NCBI GenBank assembly: GCA_903895475.1
Contig: CAITUF010000322.1
Coordinates: 1 to 7,407, forward strand
DNA from: an uncultured Opitutia bacterium
Lineage (GTDB): Bacteria; Verrucomicrobiota; Verrucomicrobiia; Opitutales; UBA953
Direction of reading: 5' to 3'
Length of the DNA: 7,407 bases
How positions within the stretch are numbered: the stretch's first letter is position 1; each line of letters starts with the position of its first letter. The translations under genes and the position numbers were made by a program. Shown here piece after piece: positions 7,025-7,407 of the stretch. The notes below the pieces were generated by a model. It did not search any database. It was given only the letters and a program-made list of their open reading frames with translations, and was not told the origin of the DNA.

Positions 7025-7407
7025 TTATTTACTATCGGCCTTAGTCTTCTTCTTTTTGTCTTCCTTAGCGCTCCGGCCCGAGCCATCGCCCTTATCAACG
7101 ATACCACCTGCAGGATTGAGCTGCGCCAGGGCCGCCGCCAGACGCGTGCGGGCCGCCACGGCCTCAGGCACCTTGCTGTCCGCTGGCACCAACGTTTCGC
7201 TGAACGGCGCGTTCTTCATATCGTAGAGTTCACCCGCTTGGTTGAGTTTCCAGCCCGCTTCGCGGACATACCAGTTCGGACCTAATTGATTATAGACCCA
7301 TGGGCGGAGGGGCGTGGTTTCACCCTTCAGGTAAGGCACGAGACTCTTACCGTCCATCACGCGGTCGGTCGGAACGGGCACGCCTGCGACTTCGGCAAAC
7401 GTCGGCA
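7025..7407 (-). CDS. Sulfatase, C-terminal part, 5' truncated by window edge
   Basis: The frame is open through the right edge and ends in TAA at 7027-7025; about 127 residues are visible. The start lies outside the window; a GTG at 7379-7381 is an internal valine. The visible part begins PTFAEVAGVPVPTDRVMDG and continues KSLVPYLKGE, the typical C-terminal sulfatase segment (PTxxxxAGxxxP, then DGxSLxPxLxG). This is followed by RPWVYNQLGPNWYVREAGWKL and GELYDMKNAPFSET, the usual 'WKL...ELYDL..DPxE' end of family S1 arylsulfatases. The catalytic formylglycine motif lies outside the window, so activity and sub-family cannot be judged. The last 25 or so residues are a charged tail, GDGSGRSAKEDKKKKTKADSK region, beyond the usual fold. 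Sulfatases of this type hydrolyse sulfate esters on glycans. It is upstream of the SASA esterase on the same strand, consistent with an operon for sulfated, acetylated polysaccharide. Confidence 0.88.
   Translation of the reverse strand, partial: PTFAEVAGVPVPTDRVMDGKSLVPYLKGETTPLRPWVYNQLGPNWYVREAGWKLNQAGELYDMKNAPFSETLVPADSKVPEAVAARTRLAAALAQLNPAGGIVDKGDGSGRSAKEDKKKKTKADSK

Noticed and set aside
1..7407. CRISPR array, transposon ends, tRNA, phage or defence genes
   Set aside because: No direct repeats, terminal inverted repeats, transposase-like proteins, cloverleaf-like sequence or defence domains were recognised anywhere in the window.

Overview
The window looks like chromosomal DNA from a GC-rich, Gram-negative bacterium of the PVC group, most likely Verrucomicrobia or a Planctomycetes relative. 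The evidence is the gene content: a multi-haem c-type cytochrome next to a secreted beta-propeller of the PVC 'membrane-bound dehydrogenase' type, a sulfatase, and several exported esterases of the SGNH, SASA and Esterase D-like families. No gene is diagnostic at species level. The assignment rests on protein style, not on a marker gene.

Layout, left to right. (1) 2-1681 and 1675-3162 are two plus-strand genes sharing 7 bp: a tri-haem cytochrome cut by the left edge and a secreted six-bladed-propeller protein, probably a translationally coupled periplasmic redox pair. (2) 3161-3192 is a hairpin whose T-rich side serves the minus strand. It separates the pair from a convergent, exported SGNH/GDSL hydrolase (3213-3956). 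(3) A 100-bp divergent intergenic region (3957-4056) carries a perfect palindrome. It separates the SGNH hydrolase from a plus-strand exported Esterase D-like alpha/beta hydrolase (4057-5229). (4) A 6-bp convergent junction follows, with the esterase stop codon sitting in a hairpin loop. (5) Three co-directional minus-strand genes complete the window. Read from the right edge they are a sulfatase C-terminus (7407-7025, cut by the edge), an exported SASA-type carbohydrate esterase (6937-6071) and a DUF3050/haem-oxygenase-like protein (6009-5236).

Taken together, four of the seven genes encode exported or likely exported de-esterifying or desulfating hydrolases. This fits stripping of acetyl, acyl and sulfate groups from a decorated, possibly algal, polysaccharide. 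The cytochrome/propeller pair could oxidise a released sugar or alcohol in the periplasm. This scheme is inferred from families and neighbourhood; no substrate can be read from the sequence.

I found no tRNA, rRNA, CRISPR array, transposon, phage gene or defence system. I see no clear new biological system. The points most worth following are the split cytochrome/propeller architecture and the DUF3050 protein with a possible metal-binding histidine/acid set. No stretch longer than 300 bases lacks a gene; the longest gene-free stretch is 100 bp.
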